Origin: Cloeon dipterum | Taxonomy: Eukaryota; Arthropoda; Insecta; Ephemeroptera; Baetidae | NCBI RefSeq assembly: GCF_949628265.1 | Contig: NC_088786.1 | Coordinates: forward strand, 39,081,681-39,145,680 | Length of the DNA: 64,000 nucleotides | Direction of reading: 5' to 3' | Shown: one piece after another, positions 31,758 through 42,484 of the stretch | How the letters are laid out: each line of letters begins with the position of its first letter | Numbering within the stretch: position 1 is the stretch's first letter | Position numbers and translations under genes: made by a program | Notes under the pieces: generated by a model | Seen by the model: only the letters and a program-made list of their open reading frames with translations | Database searches by the model: none | Told to the model about the DNA's origin: nothing

Positions 31758-32144
31758 CTGGAAAAAATCGATTTTACGTCGTGTAAAACTAACTAGCCTT
31801 TTGAAATGATTTTTTTAATTCAACCTTTTTTGCTGCTCGAAGAATTATTACTCTAGATTAGACCCGCCGTGAAAATAATTAATTACTTCAAGAATGTGCT
31901 TATTGTTTTTTTATTTTTTTAACTTTTTTTGAAAACTATAGTATAATGTGCATCTGAAGCAATTATTAATCAGACTTATATTGTTATGTCTGCATAGGGC
32001 AGAATGCCCCTGCAGATCCATAATTAGGATTAATTTAAACTGAAAGGTGCGGTCATGCAGAATGAAACAATTATTGTGATATTTTTTTTCAATTGTGTTT
32101 TTATTGGATAAATGGGAATTCGCGATACATAAAAAACAATGAAA
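31758..32144. other. Gap upstream of the polymerase gene, probably with its first exon
   Basis: This AT-rich 387-bp gap lies between the 3' end of the eight-exon gene and the polymerase. On the minus strand an open frame starts at the ATG at 32021 and runs about 36 codons, but I find no strong donor joining it to the acceptor at 31758-31759. The first polymerase exon is therefore unplaced. Confidence 0.4.
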
Positions 32145-34557
32145 TTATCGCTTCTTATCAGCTTTCTTGGCTTGGTGATTTCCCTTCTGCAAAGAGAAGG
32201 CGTGTTAATACGTGTAGTTGTTAATTTGACACTATACTTACGTTAAAGTGGTTTTTTATGGCAGCCATCTGATCCCCGGCGGCCTCCGCGATCTGCTCCT
32301 CCATCTGAGCGACGCTCCTGCCACAGTACTCCTCCATGTACTCGATCGCCTGTAAATAGAAGGAAAAAAGGTTATTGTTTCTTGATTATGTATTTATTTT
32401 ACAAAATACTTACATTCATATGATTGTCATAATTTAGGACAATCGACTCTTTTTCGGGGTAGTACTTTTCGCCAGCCTGGAAACAGAATAAAAATTGCTT
32501 TAATTGCAACACCGGTTGCAGAGTGGTAGGGCTACTTACTTGGATCTCCCCGTTGATGATGCGCTCTAGTACTGCGATCGACTTCTTGTCCAACAGCAGC
32601 TGGTTCCTAGCCGTCTTTTCGCCAAGGAAGATCTTTGCCATCTTTTGTTCGAACTGTGGAAACAAATAATTCGATTAGTATTTTTTACTAAACCGTTAAA
32701 GAGTTCTATACTCACACCGTGTATCTTGTTCCTCAGAGCGTGCATCCTCTCCTTCAGCTTGCGATCGTCGGCCTGTAAGAGCATAGAGATAAGTTACAGC
32801 CCTTTATTTGTTTACGCTGCGTACCTTGACAATATTGGCGAATTTAATTTGGCCAACCGCCCTCACACAGTTATACACTGCTGTCTTCTCCGACAGCAGT
32901 GTATAGGTCTTCCTTGGTCTTTCAGCCACATCCATCCGGGCGTAAGATATCTTGCGCCCGATGATTCCAGTCCCCCCGGCTGCACTGGAGGTGGATGCCT
33001 CCGGGAGAATGACGATCCGGGCTTGTTTTTTGCTCGGGATCTGGAAGATATATGTTTTTTAGTAAATTTTTTTATTTTTAAAAAATCGCAGTATACTTGC
33101 CTTCGATGGTGCACCGGTTGACGGTCTTTTCCGGGCAGCCTCCTCCAGTTGCACCCGCTGTTGTAGAGCCTCCTTCAAGAACTTTAGTTTGCTGGCGAGG
33201 GTGTCGACTGCGTCCGCTCGTTTCTCACCAAACGCCTTCAGTGCGTCGTTTAAGGTGGTCGTGACTTCGACTAATTCCTTTCCTTTAGCCTCAATGATCT
33301 GTGAAAAGCAAAATAAAGTATTTGGTGCGGTCACGTTCTAGTTACGAAATTTGGTTTTCGTACCTCATCAAACACTGTCGTATCCTCAGACACGAACTGG
33401 GGCTCATTTTTCTCCTTCTCAAGATCGCGAATTTGTTGTTGGATTGCATTGGCGCGGCTCTTGACTTCCTTCATGCTCTCTTCAAGCTGGAGCTGTTGTT
33501 TCTCCGCCTCTTCTAGAAGCATCCTCTTCGAGGCGATGTCTGCTTCTTGTGCCTCCAGTTTGGCTTTCTTTTCTATGTTTGCGGCGATTTTGTTGGCCTT
33601 GCGTGTTCCGTTAACCGTTATGGTGGTATTGATGTTTTTTGCAACCTGATGGTAAGTTGTTTCCGCGCTGCGCCTGTCCTCCTCATACTGCTGCTGCACT
33701 ATGTGGCGAGTCGCAATAACCGTGCGAATTTCCTTCCGAATATCTTCTGCGGAGAGAGGATCTTTTTCTGGGAATGACTCTTCTTCTCCGTCACCCAGTA
33801 TTTTCCTCTGGTAGGACGGGCTCAGTGGTGGCAGATCAGGCCTTTCCCCAAGCGTGGTGAGTTCTGCTTCTGCTTCGTCGTCTTTTGCGGGTTTCGCTGG
33901 TGCCTTTGCAGCAGGCTTCCGCGGGCGTTGTTTATCGCAATCGGGTTTGTCCAATCTTCTAGCACAGAGACTGATCGGCTTCTTACGTAGAGGCTGCCTG
34001 GCGGGCTGGTCTCGAGGGGTTTCGGGTGACGAACTGCTTGATCGGGTTGTACGCGTAGATGCTGATGATCGGGTGGTGCTCCGGGACGCGCGCGAGCCAG
34101 GTTTTTCACTGCTGTCGGTCTGCGAGCACTCGACGATCTCATTTTCATTGCTCTCGTTCTCTGAGCAGTCGACGATCTCGCCCTCCGATACTTGCTCCGT
34201 GTCATCAGCGGCCACCGATTCCGTGGGCTGGTGCTCGCTACCAGCTGCCTTGGCGAGTTGCTCAGGGCACGATTGTTGTTGGTCCTTGCCGTGAGTGGCC
34301 AGCGATTCCGTGCGCTGGTCCTCACCATCAACCGGCTCAGCGACTTGCTCCGGCAGCAATTGCTGTCCATTGCTCTCTAATACCTCAGGTGGCATCATAG
34401 TGGGTGTTTCAAACGAGTAGTCAGACATACTATCCGATAGAGGTGCCACTCCGCTCATCGCTGGCGAGTCCAAGGCATTCGCATTCTCGCTGCGTTCCAT
34501 GTCCGCCACGGCCTTTTCGGTCTCGCTCAGGCTGGCGACAAGTATGTTGTATTCCAT
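32145..34557 (-). CDS. Eight-exon coiled-coil Polinton accessory protein, 663 aa
   Basis: Exons are 34557-33364, 33298-33101, 33040-32825, 32772-32716, 32653-32540, 32476-32414, 32349-32242 and 32186-32145. All are whole numbers of codons, so every intron is phase 0; introns are 52-66 nt. Six are GT-AG and the second is GC-AG (AAG/gcaagt). The N-terminal 270 residues are acidic, Ser- and Lys/Pro-rich. They include a repeated unit beginning PEQ (residues 69-97 and 98-122) and a second repeat, EIVDCSENES then EIVECSQTDS. Residues 270-460 are strongly helical coiled coil. The C-terminal 200 residues are compact and charged, ending KKADKKR. I do not recognise it. So many introns are unusual for a Polinton gene, which suggests host gene capture or an accessory function. 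Confidence 0.85.
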
Positions 34558-34604
34558 ATTGTTGATTCAGCGGCGCAATTATTGCTACTGTGTTTCTGCA
34601 CTGG

Positions 34605-34625
34605 GATGCACAGTATTTATGTGGG
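34605..34625 (-). promoter_or_regulatory. Possible TATA box of the eight-exon gene
   Basis: On the minus strand cataaata lies about 55 bp upstream of the ATG at 34557. A palindrome, ccccttaagggg, follows slightly further out at about 34636. The initiator is not clear. Confidence 0.4.
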
Positions 34626-34803
34626 CGTTTACTACCCCTTAAGGGGGGCTCACATTACTTTTCCGGTACACACTCAACAAATGCACTCGTTTTTTTTGCG
34701 TTGACAATTCGCGCAGCGACTCCAGCATAAAGTTATGTTGCGATCATATTTTGTAATGTGTCCCCAGACTCCAGCAATATGAGCGTTTGTCTTATACCAG
34801 ACC

Positions 34804-36391
34804 TTTTCTCTCGTGCTGTTTTTTTATTCATTTCAGCAGATATATTGCGGTGCGTAAATAATTCTTTCTCGAGCGCTCCGATGCGCCCCCCGGTACAAAA
34901 TGTGAATGCATGCACTGCTTCGTTCTCGCACATCTCTCTCTGCGTGGCACGCCACTACTGCTATATAATATTTTCTCTCCGTTGTGCACTCTACTACAAT
35001 TAAAAAATCAGTGAAGTGCTCGGCTCGCGCTAATTCTCTCTTCCTTCAATGCAATAGATGCACTGCTTCGTTCTCGTACATCTCTCTGTGTGTCGCCCCC
35101 ACTACTGTCATATAATATTTTATCTCCGTCGGGATACAGTGACAGGAGTGACGATTTAACATGAGACACGGGCTTTTAAAAGCACGACCCTGCCCTACCA
35201 CAATAATTTAAGCTCCACCCTCTTTACGATCAAAGGTCACTAATTGAAAACAAATATTTGTATCAGAGTGAACCTGCAATTTTTATTTGGTCAACAATTG
35301 TTTTTTCACATACGCCACACGCAATATCGACACATTGAACACACAGGGTTATGTGTCCACAAGGCAGTGTTTTCCTTAACCGAGCAAACGCGCTGATACA
35401 TCTGTGGCCACTTGCCCGCCACACACATGCTCGGGCTTCGGTCACCTTTTCTCTCGTGCTGCTTTTTATTCATCCCAGCAGAAATATTACTGAAGAATTC
35501 TTTCTCGAGCGCGCCGATGCGCCCCGCTACAAAATATAAATGCATGCACTGTGTGTCGCGCCACTACTGCGATATATATATTTTCTCTCCGTTCTACACC
35601 GCTACAATTAAAAATCAGTGAAGTGCTCGGCTCGCGCAAATTCTCTCTTCCTTCAATGCAATAGATGCACTGCTTCGTTCTCGTACATCTCTCTGTGTGT
35701 CGCCCCACTACTGTTATATAATATTTTATCTCCGTTGTGCACCACTACAATTAAAAAATCAGTGAAGTGGTCGGCTCGCGCTAATTCTCTCTTCCTTCAA
35801 TGCAATAGATGCACTGTTTCGTTCTCGTACATCTCTTTGTGTGTCCGTGCTCGGCTCGCGCAAATTCTCTCTGCGTGTCTCTCACTCCGACTCACGACCG
35901 AATCGCACACATCTCGCGCGCAGCACTCATAAGTGCCTCTCTCTGTGCACCGTTTTACTCTCTTTTGCATGAGTCGTGCGTCCGTGAGGAAAAAACTTGT
36001 GCGTCCGACTCCCGCACAACGCGCACTGAATTGTTTCTCCCATCTCGAGAGCCATACCAGCCTATCTCATATCCTACTCGCACCTTCCTCTGTGCGCCAA
36101 CTTACACACAGCGCGACTCGCATGTACCTCGAGAGCCAACACTCATAATTTACTCTCTCCGCCGATTTCTCTCTTCGGCTGACTCGCGCGGCCAACGTTG
36201 TGAAAAACTCCCGCACAACTCGCGCAAAATTATTTCTCTCCCAACTCGCGCACAATTCGCGCCTTACCTCCGCCTAACTAGCGCCTTACTTGCGCACAAC
36301 TCGCGCCCAACCTCCGCCTTCCTCTATCCCTGCCCCATATGGTGCGTTCTTATGTGTGAAAAAGTGTGTATAAAGGCCCCTATTATCTTCT
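34804..36391 (-). repeat. Polinton right terminal inverted repeat, 1588 bp
   Basis: Reverse complement of the left repeat. The inner boundary is where cacgagagaaaa stops matching. The length difference of 7 bp equals the single insertion in the left copy near 17024. Divergence is confined to the outermost 340 bp (about 36050-36391). Confidence 0.95.
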
Positions 36392-36397
36392 ACCGTA
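36392..36397. repeat. Polinton target site duplication, right (accgta)
   Basis: It follows the terminal CT of the element directly and equals the six bases at 16964-16969. Confidence 0.95.
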
Positions 36398-37095
36398 TAT
36401 TTCGTAATCCATCAAGGTGAAATGTCTTGCTGCACGCAAATATACACAGGAATGCACAAGTTTATCTGTTTTCTAGTGGCTACAAATGTTTAGAATTTAT
36501 TTATGTTTCTTTGGGGGTCAACACAGCCAGGGAACCTTATTCATTTTTTGTTAGTAAAAACAACCTCGTTAGTTAACGAAAACAATTAAATATTTAATTG
36601 TTGTAAAAGTGTAGCATTGGAAAGTGATATACTTTGTAAATGAATTTTTGAATTAATTATTTTAGGCACATGTGCGTCGAGACAATCGTTTAACCAGGTT
36701 TAGCTGGATTTTTATTGCTAACCTCTGTTCCTTGAATTGTGAATTAATAAGTGTGCAATAATAGAAATTAATTTATCTTCGTCAGTTGGTTGAATTAATT
36801 ATTTAAGGCACATTAGTGTTGAGGAAAATGCAAAAATGAGCGAGCAAACATTTTAGTTTCAACAAACTGAAAATATGGTTTAATTCTTGTTGTGTGATCA
36901 GTTTAGTAGACCGTTGGAAAAATACATTATCATTTTTAAAACGAGTTTTAGACATTTTTTGGATGATTTGGCAGATATAGACAGTTTAAAGTTTGGTTTA
37001 AATGGCTTAAATTGCATGATTTGTGCTCATTGGAAGGTCCCGCAATCCATCTCAGATAAAAAAGTCGATCGTTTAAAATTCACATCGCAGTTTTA
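36398..37095. other. Spacer, no gene seen
   Basis: Array spacer continuing from the left flank of the Polinton. A short repeated word, gaattaattatttt(a)aggcaca, occurs at about 36654 and 36790. No exon is supported. Confidence 0.4.
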
Positions 37096-39053
37096 TTATT
37101 TTTCATTATCGAACAGAGAAATTAAATTGGGGATACATTCGTCGAAAGTTATATCGTCTTTACGGATTACGCATGTGAACAGTGGATGATCGAAGCCAAT
37201 GGTTCTTCCAACTCTGCAAAACATTTAACAATTAAAATAATCATAAATTCTAGAAACAAAACCTACTTGAAATCAGATAATTTGGGAAGAAATGCACACG
37301 CGCTCTTAAAAATATTTGTTAAATATTCAGCTTTCTCGTTGGCATAGCAATTAAGGTAGAAGTGAAAAGTGTGCAGTTGCGATAAAATCTTCTTTTCTTG
37401 AATCAAAGAGTTGAGTGTCAGTAGGTCGGCTTCGTCTAAATATGCTGCTTCGAGAACAACTTTTTCCAACTTTGGCGCAGACAAAATGTTGGACAAAATC
37501 ATGGGTTCTCCATATCTCGGATTGCTATAGAAGTTTTCAAATTAAAAATAAAGACAACATTTCTTAACACTTACTGTTCAAAAGAAGTTGGATCAGGGTA
37601 TCTCAATTCGAGATCTTTCAGCTCCGTAAAAACCTGTATCGGTAATGGAGATGTTTTCAAACTTACTTTAACGAGCGACAACGTTTCAAGCTTTGGACAG
37701 TTGTTCAAGATGATTGCCAAATCAATTTTTAAACTAGGATATCTGAATGACAAATTTAATGTTTGAAGATTTTGTCCATATGTGCTCAGAAATCTCTCGA
37801 GTATGAGTAGCTCACTGTCTTCATATTCAATTGCTAAATTAAGCTCTCTGATACTATCAATTTTTCTTCGGGAGACTGCTTCTAGATATTCGCTTCGATC
37901 GTTCCATAAATCCTTAAAAAATATTACATCATTGTAGCTAAAACGTTATATGATTAAAAGAGTAACTCACCACAGAAAGTAAAATTAAAGTGACACAGGA
38001 GACGTTTGGAAATAAAGCGGACAAATCTCCAAACTCCTTTGGGCAAATCCGATTTCTAGATATATCCACACAAATATGTCGCTGACTTGGTGTTTTTGGA
38101 ACCGACGACCTCCTATATTCATGATAAATTACGCGACGCCAGTCGAAGATCTCGCTCTGGTTAAACGGAACAATTTCAATATGTGGAAGATGGGTGCTGC
38201 ACTGATCTGCAAGCCACAGATTGTTGTTGAATGTTAATTGTTTCACGTTGCAAAAACTGCTAGTGTAGATTTCTGGGGATGGATATGGTTCCGAATCGAA
38301 AGTATGGATGTTAAGATTATGCAGATTTGGAAGGGCTTTGCACATTTCCAGCAGATCATTCTCTTTGAATTTGAACAAATCTACGCGAAGAGTTTCCAAA
38401 TTTTGCATTTTCTTCAGCGAATGCAACATTTCCGGCACGACCACGGGCTTTTCATCCGAGGGATCGCTGGTTTCGGGGAATGGATTGTTTTGCTTTATGA
38501 TTAGTGTCTCAACTTTTGGAGCTAGTGTTTCAATCCATCGAAGCAACTGCACGCAACACTTGGTTTCCTAATTAAACGAAAGTTAACGCAGTGGTAGTTA
38601 GCATAATTTAACTTTATAATTACCTTGTTTAGAGTCGTAACTTTTGTTCCTTTTTGGTCCAGCAGGATTTGTTTAGTTTTAAACCGACGAGGACAGGCGA
38701 ATGACATTATTCCGTTCAACTCAAGGTATCGGGTCCGGGAACTCAGCAAATATGGAAAAATCGCTATCAAACCATTACTTCCATTGTCGTCAATATTCCT
38801 CTGTTTTATGAGCATCTGTAAAATTTTTTCTCGCAAAATGCCAGCTGTAAGATAAGACTTTTGCCAGATTTTAATACAATTTATTAAATAGCTTACGCAA
38901 ACTCGTGAGTTGCCGCAGCTGATCATCGCTATCCAAATAAAACCTGACATTTTTCAGGATCGTTCGAACCGCAAGCCTCTCCAAACTGTAACTCTTAGCC
39001 CGCAGAGTTTGAAGCCTCTTTTTGGCCAGGTTGAGGACAGTTTCGTCATCCAT
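37096..39053 (-). CDS. Family A LRR-like protein, 562 aa, copy 5
   Basis: Exons are 39053-38897, 38844-38624, 38567-37971, 37912-37575, 37524-37267 and 37213-37096. All junctions agree with copy 3, including the gtgagt donor after exon 3. The start is MDDETVLNLAKKRL. Leucine-rich segments include LPNLHNLNIHT, CPKLETLSLVK and APKLEKVVLEA. The tail ends FDNEK. Exon 3 contains the left edge of the tandem duplication (38196): the part from 38196 upward is repeated, nearly unchanged, in the chimeric gene at 47952-49222. No disruptive change was found. Confidence 0.8.
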
Positions 39054-39792
39054 CACGCCATCACGGTCGTGAAACGCGTCTTGCTCCAGTCAAACGAACG
39101 GAAACCCAAAGACTATAACCTGTTTACTGCTGACTTAAAATGTGTATTTAACTTTTATTTTTTCCAGCGGCCATCTTTTGTCATCTAAAAAACATTTAAC
39201 TATAATCAATACTGCTTTGACACTAATAATGACGATCTTCTAAGTGAAATTAAATGTATCAATTTAAGAAAAACATCCTGCTGTAATATGGATTGTTTTA
39301 ACCCCCAATTCCCTCCAAAACAAACTAACAGATTAAAATCTGACTGAATAAAGCGAGCTAAAATCATCAAATTTGCAATCAGAGCTTATCACGCTTTTAA
39401 AAATTAAATCTGAGCAGTGTTTCTAAAAATTTGGGAAAACAAATTCCATTTTTTCTATTTAAATATATATTACAGTGATTTAAAATTCTAATTTGAATTT
39501 CTAATCAATACAAGAAAAATGTAACACAAATGTTGTACGTTTATTGTTCTGGATGAGAACGCTTTCATTACTCGATAATTCCAAAGCAAAACAGACAGCA
39601 ATTTCAGTTAAATGATAAGTGTTATAGCAGGAGTTCTTTATTTTCAACAAAGCTCTGTGGAAAATTAGGGAAACCATGGGAAAATGCATTTCCTTTTTAC
39701 AAACGCAAAGTTTTAGATTCATTTGATGATCCCAAAATAGTTAGAAGCTCATAAAGAATAGTTGTTTGTCTAAATTTCATACCCCAGTTTTA
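39054..39792. other. Spacer duplicated at 49223-49944
   Basis: Non-coding spacer between copies 5 and 6. It is closely similar to 49223-49944, sharing for example gttctggatgagaacgct and gaaaccatgggaaaatgca. Short open frames here are not supported. Confidence 0.6.
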
Positions 39793-41697
39793 TTATTTTT
39801 CGTTATCGAACATAGAAATTAAATTTCGAATACATTCATCGAAAATATTGTCGTCTTTACATATCGCGCATGTGAGTAGTGGATGATCAAAGTCCATTCT
39901 TCTGCCAACCCTGCAAAACATTTAACCGTTACAGTGGTTTTTCGTAACAAAAGTTTGCAAAAATAACACGTACCTGAAATCAGATAATTTGGGAAGAAAT
40001 ACACACGCGCTCTTCAAAATATTCGTCAGAAACACAAATCTCTCATCGTTGCCATTGCAATGAAGGTAGAAGTGAAAAGTGTGCAGTTGGGATAAAATAT
40101 TCTTCTTTTGAATCAAAGAGTAGAGTCTCAGTAGGTCTAATTCGTTAAAAAATGCACCTTCGAGAACAACCTTTTCCAACTTCGGCGCGGACAAAATGTT
40201 GGATAAAATCATGGTGTCGTCCTCATTTCTAGGATAGCTAGATGTTTTGTGAACAAAATATAGAGAAAAATATTTATCGACACTCACCTTACGAAAGGAT
40301 ATCTCAATTCGAGTTCTTTCAGCTCCGTAAAAACCTCTGTCTGCAACGTGGATGTTTTTAGACAGACATTAATGAGCGACAACTTCTCAAGCATTGGACA
40401 GTTGTTCAAGATGATTGCCAGATCAATTATTAAACCAGGACATTCGCAATACAAATTCAGTGTTTGCAGGTTTTTTCCATATGTGCTTAGTAATCTCTCG
40501 AAAAAGAGTAATTCACTCTGATTATATTCAATTGCTAGATTAAGCTGTCTGATATGATCAAATTTCGGTAGGGAGACTGCTTCTGCACATTCTTTTTCGT
40601 TGAACCGTAGAGCCTTAAGTGCTGATACTAACATCATATTTTTTGTAACTATAATTTCAGAAAGTAAAATGAACGTGAGACAGGAGACATTTGGAAATAA
40701 AACGGGAAAATCTTCAAATTCCTCATCTAGGCAGTCCAAATTTCTATCAAGATCCACATACATATGTTGCCGACCTGATATTCTGGGAACCGACCTCATA
40801 TATCGACGCCAGTCGAAGATCCCACTCTGGTCAAACGGAACAATTTGAATGTGAGGAAGATGTTGGATGCACAGATAAGCAAGCCAGTGATTGTTGTTGA
40901 ATTTTAATTGTTTCACGTTGCAAAAACTGCTCGTGAGGACCTCTGGAGATGGATCTGGTCCAGAATCGAAAGTATGGATATTAAGAAAATGCAGATTGGG
41001 AAGGTTTTTGCACATTTCGAGCAGATCGTTTTTCTTGAACCCGAACAAATCAACGCGAAGAGTTTTCAAATACTTCATTTTCATCAGCGATTGCAGCATT
41101 TCCAGCTTGACCAGGGGCTTTTTATCCGAGGGATCGCTGATTTCTGGGAATGGATTGTTTTTCATTATGATTAGAGTCTCAACTTTCGGAGCTAGTGCTT
41201 CAATCCATTGAAGCAACTGGACGCAACACTCGGTTGCCTAATTAAAAGAAAGTTAGCGTATCATCGTTTATGATAATTGAACTCTTAAAATACCTTCTCT
41301 AGAGTGTCAATCCGATCAGGACAGACGAATGACAATATTCCGTTCAACTCAATATATCGGGTCCGGGAACTCAGCAAGTAAGGAAAAATCCCCATCGAAT
41401 CCGTAAACACCTCCGTTTTTCCACTGTAATCTATCCTCCTTCTGATTGTAAGCTTATGTAAAATTTTATCTCGCAAAACGCCAGCTGTCAGATTCATACT
41501 TAAGTCATACTTTAATGTCATTTTTTGACAAAATACTCACGCAAACTCTTGAGCTGCCCCAACTGATCATCGCTATTCAAATAAAATCTGATGTTCTTCA
41601 AGATGGTTCGAACCGCAAACTGCTCCAAATTATAATTCTTGGTCCTTAGATTTCGAAGCCTATTCTTTGCCAAGTTGAGCAAAATTTCGTCATCCAT
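39793..41697 (-). CDS. Family A LRR-like protein, 559 aa, copy 6
   Basis: Coding exons are 41697-41541, 41484-41294, 41237-40288, 40237-39974 and 39910-39793. As in copy 4, exons 3 and 4 are continuous. The position of the gtgagt donor of copy 3 reads attata here, while the acceptor-like CTTAAG remains, and the former intron is in frame. The start MDDEILLNLAKNRL is more diverged than in neighbours. Leucine-rich segments include LPNLHFLNIHT and CPMLEKLSLIN. Its 3' exons are the source of the 3' end of the mosaic pseudogene at 49945-51816. Confidence 0.8.
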
Positions 41698-42484
41698 CAC
41701 GGAGAAATGTGTCTTGAACCTCACAAACGGAAGGGAAGCCAAAGACTAAAAACTGTTTTCTTTTGTTACAGTCAAAACAGCTATACGTAAACGAACAAGT
41801 TTTTCGTGAGTTAAAAACACGCTCAATATATATTGAAAACACGCAGTCACTATTTAATTGTTTTCAGTGGATTTAAATTGGCGTAAATTGGAAAAAAATG
41901 CTGAAATCTCACCAAGTTTTATAATAATGAAAATATTATCCGAAGAGGGCAATTCGAATTTGATTTAAATTTGAGTTTTAGTAGCACAAAACATTGTAAA
42001 GACACTAATATGATGATTTAAGTGACCGAAAATTAATTAATATTCATAAAATTTGCCATCTGGGACGAGAGGGTTTATTTCAATCCGCTTAATCAAAATC
42101 TGACCGAAAATGCGTGTACAAATAACGTTCAGTACTCAATATAATTCCGAAGCAATGTTTTCAGTTCATTGCTAGATCAAAATTAACTTGGAGATTTTTT
42201 AGAAAGTGAAAATTTTTCAAATTAAATTCCTTCTCAGCAACATTTTATTTTTAATAAAATACACTAATATAATTTTTTTTAGTAAAATACCAGTAATGTG
42301 AAAATTTAGGGAATTTTATTTCATTTGAAATCGGGAAACTGTGAAAAAGGCAATTCCATTTAATAAACTCAAATTCTGTTTCAAAGTTCTTAAAGTGAAT
42401 TGCATGATTCGATCTCATTTGAGATGGTCTTGCAATGATTGGAAACTCAGAAAATAACAGTCTAAATTTCACACCCCAGTTGTT
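41698..42484. other. Spacer between family A copies 6 and 7
   Basis: AT-rich, no gene seen. The equivalent sequence is absent from the right-hand copy of the duplication. Confidence 0.4.

Larger units (their letters stand above)
16970..36391. mobile_element. Complete Polinton/Maverick DNA transposon, 19.4 kb
   Basis: The element has matching termini beginning AG (agaagataatag) and ending CT, long inverted repeats (1595 and 1588 bp) and a perfect 6-bp target duplication. Its gene set is complete: packaging ATPase, integrase, minor and major capsid proteins, adenovirus-like protease and protein-primed DNA polymerase B, with none of them visibly broken. Polintons are known to integrate with their own integrase, replicate with their own polymerase, and encode capsid proteins that suggest virion formation. 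The intact genes and exact target duplication suggest a young insertion. It sits in the spacer between family A genes at 14701-16648 and 37096-39053. Confidence 0.97.

Noticed and set aside
34733..34803. Extension of the right TIR to 34733
   Set aside because: Similarity with the left TIR stops after cacgagagaaaa at 34804; the frame continues only by chance.
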